Source of the DNA: Chrysemys picta bellii
Lineage: Eukaryota; Chordata; Testudines; Emydidae
Reading direction: 5' to 3'
DNA length: 64,000 nucleotides
Assembly: GCF_011386835.1 (NCBI RefSeq)
Contig: NC_088796.1
Coordinates: 31,265,011 to 31,329,010, forward strand
Position numbers and translations under genes: made by a program. The notes beneath the pieces were generated by a model that saw only the letters and a list, made by a program, of their open reading frames with translations, did not search any database and was not told the origin of the DNA. Every line of letters begins with the position of its first letter. Position 1 is the first letter of the stretch. Shown here piece by piece: positions 45,180-55,329 of the stretch.

Positions 45180-45975
45180 AGCTGCACCTGTGATTTCTCT
45201 TCCAGTGTCTCTGAGGACACGTCTTTCAAGTGCTAGACCTAAACCTGCAGCTCACTCAGAATGGAACCCTATAGTTCACCTAACTTTTAGACTGGGGCAC
45301 CAGGTTACTGAATCCCATGTCCTACTGATCATGTTATTCCAGCAGGGCAAATGGTGTTCAGGCCCTGCTATACACTTCTGTCCTGGAGCTGTGACTGGCT
45401 GATAAATGCAGTCACTTAGGACAGGTTTTTAAAAAACAAGTATGATTTATTTGATCATAGGAACTTAATAAGCAGAGAGAAAGGGGTTAAAATGACAAAA
45501 GCCTATATGCATATTGTCTTACTTAACCTTAGCCCTTCATTGCCAGTTTAAGCAAATTCTGCTCAACCCAGTCACCCCCAGCCAATAGACTGGATGAGAC
45601 TGGTTGACTCTTGAACATTCTGACACCCTAGTCAGTATCTCCTCCCTCCCTCAACACATAGGCTGGCTATTTATCTATTCCAACGTTCCTTTGTTCAGAG
45701 TTCCCACCTGAAGATCCCTTGGGGTTTTGAAGAGGACACATGAACTTGACCTGACTGTTTTCTGAGTATTTCCAGCAGGTTTTAGAGGTACTCTTCACAC
45801 AATGGATTCCTGGTGTTGTCTTTCTGAGCATCAGGCAAGTGATTATTTCTACAACCTTTGTTTTTGAGTTCCTCCAGAATTCAGCCCTTAGCTACCTTTT
45901 AGCCAGCAATACCATAATCACCCAAGCCCACAGATACATAGAAATAGGTATAGATATGACTTTCATAAAATTTAA
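45180..45975 (-). other. possible LTR-like sequence
   Basis: Composition and layout resemble the LTR-like segment at 19886-20844 (an AATAAA signal on the minus strand near 45450, pyrimidine-rich flanks), but no ends or target duplication were found. Low confidence; otherwise unassigned. Confidence 0.25.
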
Positions 45976-47640
45976 TACATAATTCCCACAATCTTCGTGT
46001 TTGTTATGGTTAAAGTAAGGTCATCTATATAGTGTGGATATTTGTACAGATTAGCAGAGAACCATATAGAATGGTGGCAAACCTACAGTAATGGAGAATC
46101 CACAGAAGAAGATCTGTATAATGTGGATTTTACCCTCTAAATTTCATGTAACCAGTGTTCAGGAACTGAAAATCTTCTAGGCTGGTTAAGTGATAGGTTT
46201 ACGGTCCAAGGACTTGTTTCTTGATCTGGTAGTTCTCAAGATACCAGACCTAACATTTAAACACATGTAGAATTTTGATTTTAAAGATGCCTAAAATTAA
46301 TATTTTTTTTCTTTTCACTGTGAGGTCCATATGGTTGCACTATTGGTATTATGCAGTCTGGCCTTACAGAGAGAAGGGTGTGACATATATAATACCAGGA
46401 AACATTTTAAAAACTCTCTAAGAGCCCTAACCTATCAGGTGTTGAGTGTCCTCAATGCAATCAGGCATAGAATGTGCGCTACATTCTATAGAGCCACTTA
46501 CATACCCCATGGCAAAATTGAGCCCATAGGTACCTGGAAGAAAATTCATTGCATTTAGGACAAAATTTGTTTATTAAAATATGGCATGGCAGATATGTAC
46601 TGTACTATGGTAATAGGAGAAGTTAATTAAAGTTAAGAATTTGCCACATAACATTTAAAGTTCCAGGAAGACATTTACTGTGAATCTGATTATACTGACA
46701 TAATGTATTTAAATCCTTGAAGCAATTCAAATGCAAAGAAAAATATTCAACATAAATATGAGATGTTTATGTGAATATATTATTATTACACCTAATGGGG
46801 CTGTTGTGTGTGGTTTAGAAATGAAATAAAGCCTGCAGTGCTGTATACCCTGTATGCAAAATGATTACAAATAATGTTATATCATTTCTTTTTTGCAGCT
46901 CCAGTGCATCTGCTCTTAGGGAATCAGTAGCATGCATTAGAATTGTAGATAGTGAAGATTTACTGCCCCCAGCTGTTGTGTATATGGATTTATTTGATTA
47001 GGAGGATCACTTCTTTTTGATTTGCCTGAAGCAACATATCCCTCAAGAACTCATTTCTTTTTTCTGTCAAAGAAATAAGACTCTGGACTTTTATCTTAGG
47101 TGTCTAAAGCCTTTCACTTTGTTTTAGGATGTACAGTGTATAAAAGATATCACTGCAAGAGCTGAAAATAATTAAAGATCATGTCCATCAAAATCAGTAC
47201 AATATTCTTTGAAGAATCTACCAGGGACCCAAAAAATGAACTAAATCGTAACCAAGACAGTTTGTTTCTGTTTAATTAGGGATAGGAAAACTCAATTTGA
47301 TTAATATCTAATTCACCTAAGTGTTGTGGGTTTGAAAGTTCCAATTGGACTGGAGTGGTGTTTGTTTTTCTGTACACTTAAAGAAAGACTGAAAATGGGA
47401 ACACAAAAAAGACAGAAAGGAAAAAGGTAGAGACCAGAAGAAAGGGGTGGGGGAAAGAAAGAGTATGATAAAAGCACAGAAAAGAGGGTAGAGAAAAACA
47501 CTAAAGAAAAATGAAATGCAGTCTATAAACTGGAAGGAGTTCATTTTTGATGTCCTAGATGTTTGGGATGGGTTGGGCAGATATGTGTGTCCCCTCTATT
47601 CTGTCAGTTACAGAATGGTGCTTAAAATCAAACTGTGGAG
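45976..47640. other. no recognisable gene
   Basis: AT-rich, with a purine-rich tract at 47380-47515. Open frames at 46331-46558 and 47313-47544 carry only low-complexity or unrecognised sequence. Confidence 0.58.
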
Positions 47641-48046
47641 ACCTGGGGCTAGATTCACAAAAGGGACATAGGCATTGCAATGATGAGTCTAACATTTAGG
47701 TGGCCAGCCACCTAATGGAATCCTCAGTCCTGATTTAGGCATCTATGGTCCTTATACAATGCACAGGGAGAGAGAGGCACTGAAGAGTTGGATCCACAAA
47801 ATCCAGCATGCAAAATGGGGAGCCGCCTAAGCTAGCCAATAGGAAATGCTGTAGGACAAAGGGACAGAGGTGCCTATTTGTAAGCCAGAGGGAGCCATCT
47901 CTTTCTGCTCGAGATTCACAGCTGTGAACCCTCTCCTGGAGTTATCACAACAAATGAGAAGGTGGTGTACTCCCTTATACCCTTCTGTTAAAGCTGTTCT
48001 ACCATGTTAAATAGTCACGGGGGCAGACACAGAGTGAGAAGAACTC

Positions 48047-48110
48047 TATAGCTCAATGGTTATGGCACTCACCTGGGAGGTGGGAAATCCAGATGCTAGT
48101 CCCCCTGCTC
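48047..48110 (+). repeat. tRNA-like module, copy 1
   Basis: TAGCTCAATGGTTATGGCACTCACC resembles a tRNA A-box region (TRGYNNANNNG) but the B box (AATCCAGATGCTAGTCCC) is degenerate. It is paired with a second copy at 48176-48240 and an inverted copy near 48878-48930. Confidence 0.5.
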
Positions 48111-48175
48111 AAATGAATATTCAATGATTTATACACAGTGGAATAGCGTCAACAGGAGAGACTAAGGCATATCCC

Positions 48176-48240
48176 ATATCTCAGTGGTTAGGGCACTTTC
48201 TGGGGAAGTGAGGCCAGGTTCAAGTTGTTGATACCTATGA
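48176..48240 (+). repeat. tRNA-like module, copy 2
   Basis: TATCTCAGTGGTTAGGGCAC followed by CCAGGTTCAAGTT, the latter close to the Pol III B box GGTTCGANTCC. It lies about 125 bp after copy 1, so the two form a direct dimer. Confidence 0.55.
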
Positions 48241-48414
48241 GGTAGAGGGGGAGTCAATTTATACCATGGCTATCTGTCCTGTATAACATCACTCCCCCGC
48301 CAACACGCTGAACTGCTGCAACATTCCACAAAGCTCAGTGAATCCAGGAAAACAGATGTCTTCCTATTCATCAAGACCTTTACAATGCCCTCCCCCACCC
48401 CCCGCAACATCTTA

Positions 48415-48809
48415 AGTCCCGCAAGCCTTTCTGAGAACATTCATTTAGCCTCATGCAATCAGGCTATGATCGGAAGGAGGCTTGGAAAGCAGATTGGGCT
48501 AAACAAGACTTAAAAAATAAGCACCTTATGCCAGATCCCACACAGAAGGTTCCTGGGTTTGACCTTCCACCTTGGTCATCTTGATCAACTCTGAACCAAA
48601 TTCAAACCAACCATGGTAGATGCAGATATCTAATGCACAACTAGAAAATTAAGGACTCCCTGGTGTGCGAGTGTGGTTCCCCACGACAGACCATCGAACA
48701 TATCACTACCTACTGCCCAATTTATAAATATGAAGGAGGCATTACTAAAATAAATTCTGCTACTCATGATGTAGCCATTTGGCTCGATCAACTTCAGGTG
48801 AAATTGTAG
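48415..48809 (+). pseudogene. LINE ORF2 C-terminal fragment with CxCG...H...C motif
   Basis: A single frame reads, with few stops, EAWKADWAKQDLKNK, PGFDLPPW, LNQIQTNHGRC, then SLVCECGSPRQTIEHITTYC with PIYKYEGG, and ends at TAG (48807-48809). The Cys-x-Cys-Gly...His...Cys segment downstream of an LNxxxTxxGRC block is the zinc-knuckle-like C-terminus of a group of non-LTR retrotransposon polyproteins (I/Jockey-like assemblages; exact clade unsure). Two or three in-frame stops (TGA, TAG) show decay. It differs from the CR1 and RTE copies here, so it adds another LINE lineage. Confidence 0.72.
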
Positions 48810-48877
48810 TTGTTGCTCTACACCAGTCATACGAAAGAAGAAGAAGGAAGACAGGAAAACTGAATCTGGGTTTCCCA

Positions 48878-48930
48878 CATCCTGGGTGAGTGCTTTAACT
48901 AGGCTAAAGATTATAAGGGCCACCACACCT
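48878..48930 (-). repeat. tRNA-like module, inverted copy
   Basis: The reverse complement reads AGCACTCACCCAGGATGTGG then GAAACCCAGATTC, corresponding to GGCACTCACCTGGGAGGTGGGAAATCCAGAT of copy 1 but in the opposite orientation. Confidence 0.55.
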
Positions 48931-49255
48931 CCTCATTTGGTGGCGTTTTGTCAGGGTCCAATCTGGCAGATGGCTTCTGAAAATTTCGACCAGATCAAGC
49001 CCTGGGGGTCTGATAGGTGGGGGAACACCTAGTCTGAGGATCCCACTGAGACTTAGGCATGAGCTAGACAGCTGAGGTAGCTGTGCGTGTGCTGGTAGAT
49101 GTGTAGGCACCTAGAGGACTTTACCAGTGGAAACTTAAGAATCCACGGGGTTAGAGGGTAGCTGAGCGGGATGGGGAGGGGATCTAAATTTCGGACCTAG
49201 GCATTTGAAGTGTCAGTTAGGTTCCTAAATCCCTTTGTGGGCCCAGCCATTATGC

Positions 49256-50327
49256 TTTTAGCTCTGGAGATCCCTGGTTCAATCATTGGTGTGTGGGTCA
49301 ACATGGAGGCCATCACAATAGCATAGGATTTTCTTTTAGTGAGGTTGGGGTTTTTTTGGTAGTAACATACAACAAACAAATATGGAAGTGACCGTCACTT
49401 GCCCTAACTCCTTTGCTCATGCTCTTCATGGTCTAACAAGCTAAACATGCAAGTGATATTGTCATGAAAGGACATTTACCATTTAGCCTAATTTTCAGGG
49501 GCCCCACCCCTTACACACGTACACAGTCCACTTGGACATGCACAACATTAAATGTGTATGCAACACCGTATTCAGTTTTCCAACACTAACACGTCCTTGT
49601 ATATGTGTTGGAATTTTCACCTGCATAAACCATTTATTCAAATAGAATTTGCACATACTGGGGCAGATCTTCAGCTGGCATAAATTGACTTTGACTTTGA
49701 TGGAGCTAAGCCAGTGTACATCAGCTCGGATCTGTCTTAACACGCAATTGAAAATTCCAATATTTGTGTATGCAAAGGCTGAAGTCTATTACCTGGACTT
49801 ATAGCAGTGGGACATTAAAAATCAAGTCCATAATCATACAATGTACTGATTATTTCTTTAAATAAGATTTGAAAGACAGGTCTATAGCTAGCTGGATTGG
49901 TGAGTGGATTTATAAAAGCTAATGTCAATTGTAAATAGGAGAGAATCTATGTATACATTTTTCAGTTGGCAGTTGTGTGTAAATGAAGCGATTATTCATA
50001 CAATGAAAAGGGAATGAGTAGAAAATTGGTTGGGAAAGTAAAGGACTCAATGTGCAGATTGTCTCCAATCTACCATTTGATTTAAATTGATCATTTTTCA
50101 TCTAGCTTTGTTATGCTCAGAATAAATGCCTCACTTGTGGAGTTTGCCACCGGTACTGATTGTTTGTTTCAATATACAGGATATTTTCCATAGCTTAATT
50201 TACAGAGATTTTCCACTCATTTTTTAATGAATGCAGTTCACAATTCCCTCCTCTTCAGTTAAGGGGAAATATCATCCAGACAGTGAAGGTGTCTGTCCTT
50301 CCCTTTGGAGGTATATCCGAGCTGTGC
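49256..50327. other. no recognisable gene
   Basis: Unassigned AT-rich sequence. Nothing supportable on either strand. Confidence 0.6.
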
Positions 50328-50625
50328 ATTTGTCTATGTCTACACCGCACACCACTGTGATGTCAGTAGGGTATGCATAGCTATGTGCTGCAGTGAAATG
50401 CAGGCTGCGTCTATGCTGTGCTGTTTAGCTACATTTGTGAGAGAGAGGCTCTGGCAGGGGGAGGAGTGGGGAAAGTCTCTGGCTTTCCACTGCTTCTCCC
50501 CTGCTAGAGCCTTTCTCCAGCAGCGGGGAGACAGTGGGACACTACACTGCTAAAAATAGCAGTGTGTTCAGAGGCGGCACTGCTTGGGTGTGTGGGGAGG
50601 TATGTAGGGTACGTACCCACTGGAT
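50328..50625. mobile_element. GC-rich palindromic MITE-like element
   Basis: Begins at ATGTCTACACCGCACA and ends near AGGGTACGTACC. It holds a long imperfect palindrome: 50447-50475 (GGCTCTGGCAGGGG...) against 50483-50512 (...CCCCTGCTAGAGCC). A second hairpin is ACACTGCTA/TAGCAGTGT at 50544-50565. GTCTACAC and TACGTACC-like termini recur in other MITEs of this window. No transposase. Confidence 0.6.
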
Positions 50626-50704
50626 TCAAGAGTGTCTTTACTGACTCAAGCAGCAACTCACCTTCCACACAGGTATTTTTTCTGTGCTGGGGGCCATGTA
50701 GTGT

Positions 50705-50896
50705 ATGTATGGGCAGGGATGATGTCCCTAGCCTCTGTTCACAAGAGGCTGGGAATGGGTGACAAGGGATGGATCACTTGATGATTATGTGTTCTGTTCA
50801 TTCCCTCTGAAGCACCTGGCATTGGCTACTGTTGGAGGACAGGTTGCTGGGCTGAATGGACCTTTGGGCTGAACCAATATGGCCATTCTTATGTAC
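50705..50896 (+). mobile_element. CR1 LINE 3' end fragment
   Basis: Reads GGGCAGGGATGATGTCCCTA, AGAGGCTGGGAATGGGTGAC, CATTCCCTCTGAAGCACCTGG and GGCCATTCTTATGTAC, the complete tail of the subfamily whose 3' UTR is at 38270-38470. Confidence 0.92.
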
Positions 50897-50984
50897 ACAC
50901 CGCCATAAGGAGTGTGCAGTAGAGATGTACCTGCTAAGTTCCATCTCCAGGGTAAGGGCAAAACCCTGAGAGGGGCTGAGTACT

Positions 50985-51039
50985 TGCTGAACTCCCACAA
51001 TCCCCACTGAAATCAATAGGAGTTGTGGATGCTCAGCAT
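50985..51039. repeat. imperfect palindrome, CCATTGA-type
   Basis: TGCTGAACTCCCACAATCC pairs with GGAGTTGTGGATGCTCAGCA across CCACTGAAATCAATA. Same general build as 1494-1531 and 13396-13487. Confidence 0.6.
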
Positions 51040-51794
51040 ATCTCTGGATTTGGCCCTAAGTAGCAGAGCTGTTATTTTAGCTCACTGGGCAGAGCCCGTT
51101 GTATTTGTACTCTATGTTCATTCTATTCCCTGCAACACCTGCAAGCAGTCAGTAGCAAACCATGGATCTGCATACAGCCAAAGAGTCTTAAACTCTAAGC
51201 TGGCTTCTCATTTTCTGCTATTTGGGAGGTCCAAAATAGTAGCATTTTGAGAAAAAAATCATCACCTTGAATTTGTTGTTTTGCTGTACTAAAGCATAGG
51301 ATGGTGAGGGAGAAAGTAATGTGTACTACAATTACAAGCAAGGATAAATTCTTCAGGGACTGCTCCCATTTATTGAGAAACAAGTCCCCAGTAGCTAGAC
51401 CAAAGCAAATTCTTAGACAAATCCAGCAAATGGGGAAAAAATGAAACCAACTATTTAATCTATATCCCACCCGCAAGGAAAACAAAACTGTTAAATTCTT
51501 TCATGTATGGCATTCCTGCACCTGCTGGGACAGAGATCCCTTAACAAACAGCATGTTGTCTTTATTTCCCCCGGTGCTCTCTCATACTAGAATTACCGAC
51601 CATAACATTTTAAAAATCTTGACTTTGAAAAGAATTACCTTGTGGTGATGATGATAAAAATTGAAGTGTATTCTCATCCCTGTGCCATGAACTATATGCT
51701 TGAAATAGACTATCTGAACATTTCTAGTGCTGTTTTCTTTACATTATGACCTCATTCACTAACTCTTTCCATCAGTAGATTGCAAAGCAGGTCA
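51040..51794. other. no recognisable gene
   Basis: Unassigned; short frames on both strands without domains. Confidence 0.6.
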
Positions 51795-51955
51795 CTATCA
51801 TTATTCCCATGTTATAGATGAAGAAACTGAGTCATAAGGAGGAAAAGCAACTTGCCAAAGGTCATCTGGCAAGTAAGGGGGTGAACTGGGATTAGAACCT
51901 ATATCGCCTCTGTTTTACCCCAGTGCTGTATCTGGTTGGCCATACCATCTTCCTT
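51795..51955 (-). mobile_element. MIR SINE fragment
   Basis: ATTCCCATGTTATAGATGAAG, AACTGAGTCATAAGGAGG, CTTGCCAAAGGTCATCTGGC and TGAACTGGGATTAGAACC are the reverse complement of the MIR core and 3' region. Confidence 0.72.
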
Positions 51956-52439
51956 ATAACCAAAAGATACCATATCCCAAAACACCTTCCAGTATGGTGA
52001 TTTATCTAAGTGAGAATGCTAGCCAGAGACTTCATAATTTTGAGGGTACTAATCATTATCCCTCACAGAGAGGCTCCCAGTAAACCTGCTTGTTAAGTCA
52101 CTGTTAACTTTTCCCCATTTTATATTCACCTGTTTAACTATCTGTAAGGCTACTTTTAAAGAAAGATTTAAAACAGTACAACCCCTCCCCCAAATTTCCA
52201 TAGTAGTTGAACATGTAGTAGATTTGGGTACAAATAGATCTGACTACATGTTCTATGGATCAGGCTGCTCAGACCAATCCAATGTTGAGTTGCATATGCT
52301 GAGGCAAAAGGAAGTAAAGCCTGTTGTAATACCCCTGCCTCTGGGTTACTCTGCTGACTTGGGCACATCATTACCAGAAAGTTATTGACAAACTGAAGGG
52401 AGTTCACAAAGAGCACAAATTGTTTCAGGGCATAAGAGA
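51956..52439. other. no recognisable gene
   Basis: Unassigned AT-rich sequence. Confidence 0.6.
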
Positions 52440-52705
52440 TTGATTTTTAAGGAAAGATTAAAAGAGCAAATATGTGTAGCTTGGCTAAGCAATGACTAAG
52501 GGGGCTCCAATAGTAATTTACAAATATCTGATGGACTTAACCGACAATGAAAAAGAAAATTTCCTGATATTGACTTCTATTAGTTTATGGAACAATCTCC
52601 AAAGAAAGTGGCAGATGACCTGAGACTTGGAACATTTAAAAAAAAATTAGATGAAACACTAGTTAGTGTACATGACACAACAGTCCAGCACTGGCAGGGA
52701 GAGGA
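52440..52705 (+). mobile_element. CR1-clade LINE, ORF2 C-terminal fragment
   Basis: After frame correction the text reads blocks such as TNDNEKENFL, SLWNNLPKKV and FKKKLDETL, corresponding to the [10 protein letters not shown]...FKRELDKF C-terminal motif of CR1 ORF2 at 38471-38767. Strongly diverged, without the UTR tail. Confidence 0.7.
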
Positions 52706-52734
52706 ACTAGTTGGCCTAAGAAGATGAGAGGTGG

Positions 52735-52915
52735 TGTGATCTGATGCATAGGGCACAGGATTGAGAGCCAGGAGATCTTGGGTTTATTCCCAACTCTGCC
52801 TTTGACTTGCTGTGTGGCCTGGGGTAAGTCACTTAAACTTTCAGCACCTCAATAGCTCCAACTGCAAAATGGGGATAACAGTGTTTACCTATTTTTGTAA
52901 AGCATGTTAAAAAAA
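52735..52915 (+). mobile_element. MIR/CORE-SINE
   Basis: GAGAGCCAGGAGATCTTGGG with GTTTATTCCCAACTCTGCC (degenerate B-box region), the core TGACTTGCTGTGTGGCCTGG, then GGTAAGTCACTTAAACTTTC and CTGCAAAATGGGGATAACAG. Nearly full-length copy in sense orientation, directly after a CR1 fragment. Confidence 0.8.
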
Positions 52916-53481
52916 TCAGTATAGCCCTATGTATTTTTGTTAATATTATTTGTTTATTATCAGAGTCTGTGGGCCAGATGCTGATCTCCTTTACATTGAC
53001 ACAATGATTCTAGGTTATGTGTTTGTGAGTTTTGTCAGTAATTAATGGACATCTTTAATTACATTTAATTTCTAATCAAAAATATTCTTCTCAGTGTATT
53101 TCAGTATGGTTCCTTTCAGCAAAAGCCTCAGGCTGCTTACCTTTGAGCATTAACCTAACCTGTGGAAATCATGTTCTGGCTATTAATGTGATTAATTACT
53201 AAGTAAGTGTACTACTTGACAAGTCCTTGCTATACAAATTGCATTACATGCTACGACTTCACTCTGAATAAACAGGTGTTTGGCTCATTCCTAGAGTACT
53301 CAACCATTGTTTATTGTTGCAGAAAATATGGAATGGAATTTATTTGCATGTTATGAAACAATGGGCATGCTTTTGATTAATCAAATTTCTATTTTCTCCT
53401 TTCAGAAGCAAAGACCTCAGTCCACTTGCTCGTGGATCAAGTTAAAATTTAAGTCTCTTTATAAGGACATCAATTATCAGA
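52916..53481. other. no recognisable gene
   Basis: Unassigned AT-rich sequence up to the foldback at 53482. Confidence 0.6.
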
Positions 53482-53690
53482 GGGGTAACTGTGTTGGTCT
53501 GTATCCACAAAAATAATGAGGAGTCCAGTAGCATCTTAAAGACTAACAGATTTATTTGGGCATAAGCTTTCGTGGATAAAAAACCCTCTGTAATTTTCAC
53601 TCCATGCATCTGAAGAAGTGGGTTTTTTACCCACGAAAGCTTATGCCCAAATAAATCTGTTAGTCTTTAAGGTGCCACCGGACTCCTCAT
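53482..53690. mobile_element. foldback of a turtle-type repeat, 71-bp arms
   Basis: Arm 53516-53586 and arm 53620-53690 are reverse complements with about four differences in 71 bp, around a 33-nt spacer; both contain GCATAAGCTTTCGTGG and ACTAACAGATTTATTTGGGC (or complement). The extra head AGGGGTAACTGTGTTGGTCTG (53480-53500) is present only on the left. The repeat family is familiar to me from turtle sequence and may be the terminal part of a Penelope-like element, but I cannot show that from this window. Confidence 0.85.
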
Positions 53691-55074
53691 AAGCATCAAT
53701 GTTCTTCACCCAAGATTTCCTCTCCTACTTTGGAACACTTCCTCAGAAATAACTATGTAAGAAGAGAGTCTTGCTAAAGAATATGGTTCCCCGTGTGTAG
53801 CTACAATCAGCTAAAGAATCTGAATCGGCAGGAACCCCAAGTATGCTCCCAATACCGATTCTGGCCTCCTTGTGGAAAGCAGATTAAAAATATGAGTCAA
53901 TTTCTATAGCACAGCAGCTTTCAAACAGGTTCTTTCATCTGCAGTAGCTGTGTCTGCTTTTGAAGACAAGCCTCAAAATAGTTACAAAGGAGGAAAATAT
54001 TTTAAATGCCCAAACACTTTCATGTGCTCAGTTTAACACTGCAAGGAAAGAGATCTTGTGAAAATTAAACCTTGCTTTTTAGTTTCTGCAAAGTACTCCC
54101 ACCCCTTGGATTAGAACGACATATGAGGTCCTTAGCTTTGAGTCAGCACTGAACAGCATAAATGAAAGCTTTTTCCCATTCTGCATTTGCATCCAGTACA
54201 GCACCTGAAAATAGATAGTCGAAGTACTTGCCATCATTGTATAATGAACAAAAATTATTAAATTACCATTTTAAATAAATAATAAAGCTTCACACTATTA
54301 TTTCCAGCTATGTATCTACTCTGCTGACTTTCAACCAGTGCTTAAACTGAAAAACAAACAAACAAATGGGTCTCCAGTGTTTCGCCCCCAACACTACATG
54401 GAGTAGAGCTCTCTCTCCACTCTCCAGTGGGGATCTTAAAAAGACTCCAGACCAATGGAGGGAAAGACTCTGGTTGGGGCAGAGGAAATAACAGGTCCTA
54501 GCAGTCCCTTTATCTTGCACGCCCTCTCTTATCTGCACCAGAATTGAACAATGAGATATTGTGTCCCTGGCTCCCAATGATAAACAATTGCAGAAAATTG
54601 ATTTCTCCTCACACTGAACAAGAAGCTTTATTAGAATAAGAAGCAATATTATCCTTAAACAACTCTCTCTCTCTTTCTGTTTCGCTGCAGAGCTTCGGTC
54701 TAGAATGTATCCCAGCCTTTCCTGTCTGGCTTTCTGCTGTGCACACAAAGAAATCATACAGATAATCTCATGTTGCCTCTTCTTTTTTCCTCTTTTTTTC
54801 CTTGTATAAACAATCTTTAAAAAGATAACCAACAAATTATTATCGGATGAGTCTTCAGATTGAAGTAGCAAACAGATCTGATCATCTTCTGACCTTGAAG
54901 AGAGATTTGTCCATTTGATTCAATTGAACTATGAAGTCCTGAAGCTGTAGACTCAAGTCCAATAGATTTAGGATTCTTCTCATCAGGATTATTTCCCTTC
55001 ACTAAGACTGTGGTGTGAGCACCATTGGTTATGTAACCCACAACCACTCACTGTGGTGCTTTGTTCTCATCTAA
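53691..55074. other. no recognisable gene; one longer open frame
   Basis: A minus-strand frame of 187 codons (54308-54871) is long for AT-rich non-coding DNA. Its composition (basic stretches, low complexity near RKKRGKKKRQ) matches no domain I recognise, and I see no splice or promoter context. Otherwise unassigned. Confidence 0.5.
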
Positions 55075-55326
55075 GGGTACGTCTTCACTTACCGGAGGGT
55101 CCGGCGGCGGGCAATCGATGTTCTGGGATCGATCCCGGAAGTGCTCGCCGTCGACGCCGGTACTCCAGCTCGGCGAGAGGAGTATGCGGCATCGACGGGG
55201 GAGCCTCCCTGCCGCGTCTGGACCCGCGGTAAGTTCGGACTAAGGTACTTCGAATTCAGCTACGTTATTAACGTAGCTGAATTTGCGTACCTTAGTCCGA
55301 AGTGGGGGATTAGTGGGGACCAGGCC
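55075..55326. mobile_element. Harbinger-like MITE, CpG-rich, 252 bp
   Basis: Ends GGGTACGTCTTCACT and AGTGGGGACCAGGCC are imperfect inverted repeats, flanked by TAA on both sides (55072-55074 and 55327-55329), the 3-bp duplication of PIF/Harbinger elements; the wider flank CTAAGGG is also shared. The interior is strikingly CpG-rich (CGGCGGGCAATCGATG, GTCGACGCCGG) against AT-rich surroundings and carries the hairpin at 55234-55301. Non-coding. The superfamily is inferred from ends and TSD length. Confidence 0.72.
55234..55301. repeat. 68-nt near-perfect hairpin
   Basis: Outer stem 55234-55248 (TTCGGACTAAGGTAC) pairs perfectly with 55287-55301. Inner stem 55253-55267 (AATTCAGCTACGTTA) pairs perfectly with 55269-55283 around a single T. 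Only 4 and 3 nt separate the two stems. Confidence 0.93.
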
Positions 55327-55329
55327 TAA

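Larger units (their letters stand above)
47641..49255. mobile_element. foldback-like composite repeat with tRNA-like arms
   Basis: The left edge (GGGGCTAGATTCACAAAAGGG then ACATAGG, 47644 on) and the right edge reversed (GGGCCCACAAAGGGATTTAGG, ending near 49247) are similar inverted ends. Inside, a tRNA-like module (GGTTATGGCACTCACCTGGG at 48057-48076) recurs in inverted form near 48880-48925. Between the arms lies an unrelated LINE fragment (48415-48809). I read this as an old palindromic or foldback element, later split. The repeat family is, to my knowledge, widespread in turtles, but its class is unclear. Confidence 0.55.

Noticed and set aside
1494..51039. CRISPR-like array from repeated hairpins
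   Set aside because: Copies are tens of kilobases apart, not regularly spaced, and the genome is a vertebrate one.
55234..55301. Calling a microRNA gene
   Set aside because: The fold is convincing but it is part of a MITE; without small-RNA data a precursor hairpin cannot be told from a palindromic element.
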